A DNA stretch of 64,000 nt from Spirosoma arboris (GTDB lineage Bacteria; Bacteroidota; Bacteroidia; Cytophagales; Spirosomataceae): positions 1 through 64,000 of the forward strand of contig NZ_WPIN01000030.1 of the NCBI RefSeq assembly GCF_009754945.1. The letters are read 5' to 3'. Below, piece by piece: positions 63,014 through 64,000 of the stretch (the stretch's first letter is position 1; each line of letters starts with the position of its first letter). Made by a program: the position numbers and the translations under genes. Under the pieces are notes generated by a model. That model worked only from the letters and a program-made list of their open reading frames with translations, had not been told where the DNA came from and did not search any database.

Positions 63014-63080
63014 CGTCATGACTATTCAAGAAGCTAAAGACAATTTAACGTCATGACTATTCAAGAAGCTAAAGACAATT
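63011..63080. repeat. 35-bp perfect tandem duplication
   Basis: Two copies, 63011-63045 and 63046-63080, each containing a TAACGTCATG then the first codons of the next gene. The first copy encodes a 12-codon peptide (MTIQEAKDNLTS) whose TGA overlaps the second ATG as ATGA. Confidence 0.95.
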
Positions 63081-63619
63081 TATTCCATCCTGTAACAGTC
63101 CAACTGGATGCCGACTCATTCAATGGTGAGATTTTACAAGTGGATGATAAATCTGGACTGGTTCAAATCAGTTTCGGCGTTGGTGATAAAGGACCGTTCG
63201 GTTGGGTATACCCTAAAGGCATTACGGCTGACTGGACAGGCCATTTTTATGATGGCCCAATCTTGGCGCACCGTGAAATAGATTATTGGTATGCGACAGG
63301 CAAGCAACCTTCTGTAAAAGCCAAAACCGAATACGTTGGCTACAATATAAGTGAACCCGTAAGGGTAAAGCTAAGTCCTGAGGCATTCCAGATATGGAAA
63401 TATCATGACGATAATTCGGTTTCTGACTATCCGGATATTCAGAAGCTACTGACAAAGCCAATCGAAAAGTATCTCGAAAAAGTTGATGCTGAGGGCTACG
63501 TCGAAATACCTTTCTACAAACTCATGCAAATATTTGGCAACTACTGTCGGCTAGGTTGTGATGTGTTCGATGCCAATATCCTGTTGCCCAAAAATAAGAT
63601 TCGAGATCCTCATGACTGA
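63053..63619 (+). CDS. Phage hypothetical protein, 188 aa
   Basis: ATG at 63053, inside the second duplication copy. N-terminal half beta-rich (FGWVYPKG, SGLVQISFGVGDK), C-terminal half helical (IEKYLEKVDAEGY). Could be a small structural or head-tail protein; no family call. Followed by an 8-base overlap with the 48-aa ORF. Confidence 0.6.
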   Translation: MTIQEAKDNLFHPVTVQLDADSFNGEILQVDDKSGLVQISFGVGDKGPFGWVYPKGITADWTGHFYDGPILAHREIDYWYATGKQPSVKAKTEYVGYNISEPVRVKLSPEAFQIWKYHDDNSVSDYPDIQKLLTKPIEKYLEKVDAEGYVEIPFYKLMQIFGNYCRLGCDVFDANILLPKNKIRDPHD

Positions 63620-63758
63620 CGACTTCATCAAATGGCGATTCGTTCGCATCGACTCCGATGTCTGGCATCGCTACATCGTTTTTAAAGTCAGCTATCAATC
63701 CATTGGCTTCGTGCTGCATAAGATCAGTACACCACTTTGTACCATCTCTCTTAACTAA
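63612..63758 (+). CDS. Small hypothetical protein, 48 aa
   Basis: ATG at 63612 (MTDDFIKWRFVRIDSDVWHR), TAA at 63758. Overlaps the previous stop by 8 bases. The composition looks protein-like; no family recognised. The ORF could begin at 63558, but that overlaps further. Confidence 0.45.
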   Translation: MTDDFIKWRFVRIDSDVWHRYIVFKVSYQSIGFVLHKISTPLCTISLN

Positions 63759-63760
63759 CT

Positions 63761-63997
63761 ATGAGTTGAATATCAGACTATGCCCTGCTCTCTATTGATG
63801 ACTTTCAACGAGCGTTCGATCAACTACCGAAAGGTCTTGATCATGGATATCAGATTGCAACAATACCAATAGTGTTTTTCGATGCAGTTAATAATGCAGA
63901 GATACCGTCAAGTATTCCAATCCCTTGCGGTCAAATTGATTTACATTTTGAATGGCATGCAGGTTTAAAACAGTGGTTGCTCAAAACCAAGCCTTAA
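63761..63997 (+). pseudogene. Frame with stop at codon 3, about 75 further open codons
   Basis: ATG AGT then TGA at 63767-63769, followed by a fully open frame to TAA at 63995-63997 (ISDYALLSIDDFQRAF..., ending LLKTKP). The residues look like real protein, so either the start was lost by a nonsense change or an alternative start (CTG) is used. The sequence error possibility also exists. Confidence 0.4.
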
Positions 63998-64000
63998 TTA

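Noticed and set aside
63011..63080. 35-bp duplication as an attachment site or CRISPR repeat
   Set aside because: Only two adjacent copies, inside phage genes, with no spacer or integrase; a slippage duplication is simpler.

Overview
The window looks like a chromosome segment of a Cytophagales bacterium (Bacteroidota), probably Spirosoma or a close relative. Reasons: a type IX secretion gene (porQ), a DUF5686/carboxypeptidase-regulatory outer-membrane protein, a large secreted M43 metalloprotease with GEVED and Ig-like repeats, a textbook Bacteroidota promoter (TTG-N19-TANNTTTG) upstream of tRNA-Leu, and few recognisable Shine-Dalgarno sites. The genus is an inference; no rRNA or species marker is present.

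Layout. 1-2422: a partial secreted metalloprotease ending in near-identical 219-bp repeats. 3210-9940: housekeeping genes (purA, DUF3291, Fur family, RelA/SpoT, tRNA-Leu, trigger factor). 9939-11494: a run of very small genes of unknown function. 11571-15013: a lipid-modification group (HxlR regulator, fatty-acid desaturase, CFA-like methyltransferase, transglutaminase-like protein). 15486-25503: mixed host genes (Sua5/YciO, GT2, BrkB-like, thioesterase, MltG, MFS, HslU, SMR). 25506-34172: sterol-desaturase-like gene followed by a leftward sugar-acid cluster (NeuB-like synthase, KdsC-like phosphatase, SDR, GSA-type aminotransferase, split transketolase, SpsF-type cytidylyltransferase, glycosyltransferase). 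34185-47790: envelope and metabolic genes (DUF5686, GH20, PorQ, LVIVD-type lipoproteins, acyl-CoA carboxylase beta, DPP-IV-like peptidase, class III aminotransferase).

From about 48 kb to the right edge the window is a prophage or phage-derived island. A leftward early-type operon (58140 down to 48817) holds hypothetical proteins, a helicase-DNA methyltransferase fusion and a repeat-expanded cytosine methyltransferase. A rightward operon (58261 onward) holds a ParB-like protein, a CmoA-like enzyme, a second cytosine C5 methyltransferase, a DUF5681 small-terminase-like protein, the large terminase, and small unknowns. No integrase or right boundary is seen.

The most exciting candidate is the overlapping pair 58742-59395 / 59383-60399. 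The first gene is a CmoA homologue, the family that makes carboxy-S-adenosylmethionine (Cx-SAM). The second is a DNA cytosine C5 methyltransferase whose motif X carries Arg (G-R-S-V-P-P, residue 310) in place of the almost invariant Asn. A basic residue at this position is known from engineered enzymes to let C5 methyltransferases use Cx-SAM and make 5-carboxymethylcytosine. I infer a natural phage DNA carboxymethylation system. It is unproven, and the CmoA homologue appears to lack the Arg corresponding to E. coli CmoA Arg199.

A second genome-scale pattern is a set of long, near-perfect hairpins in host intergenic spacers. Arms differ in sequence from one to another, but some share loop words.
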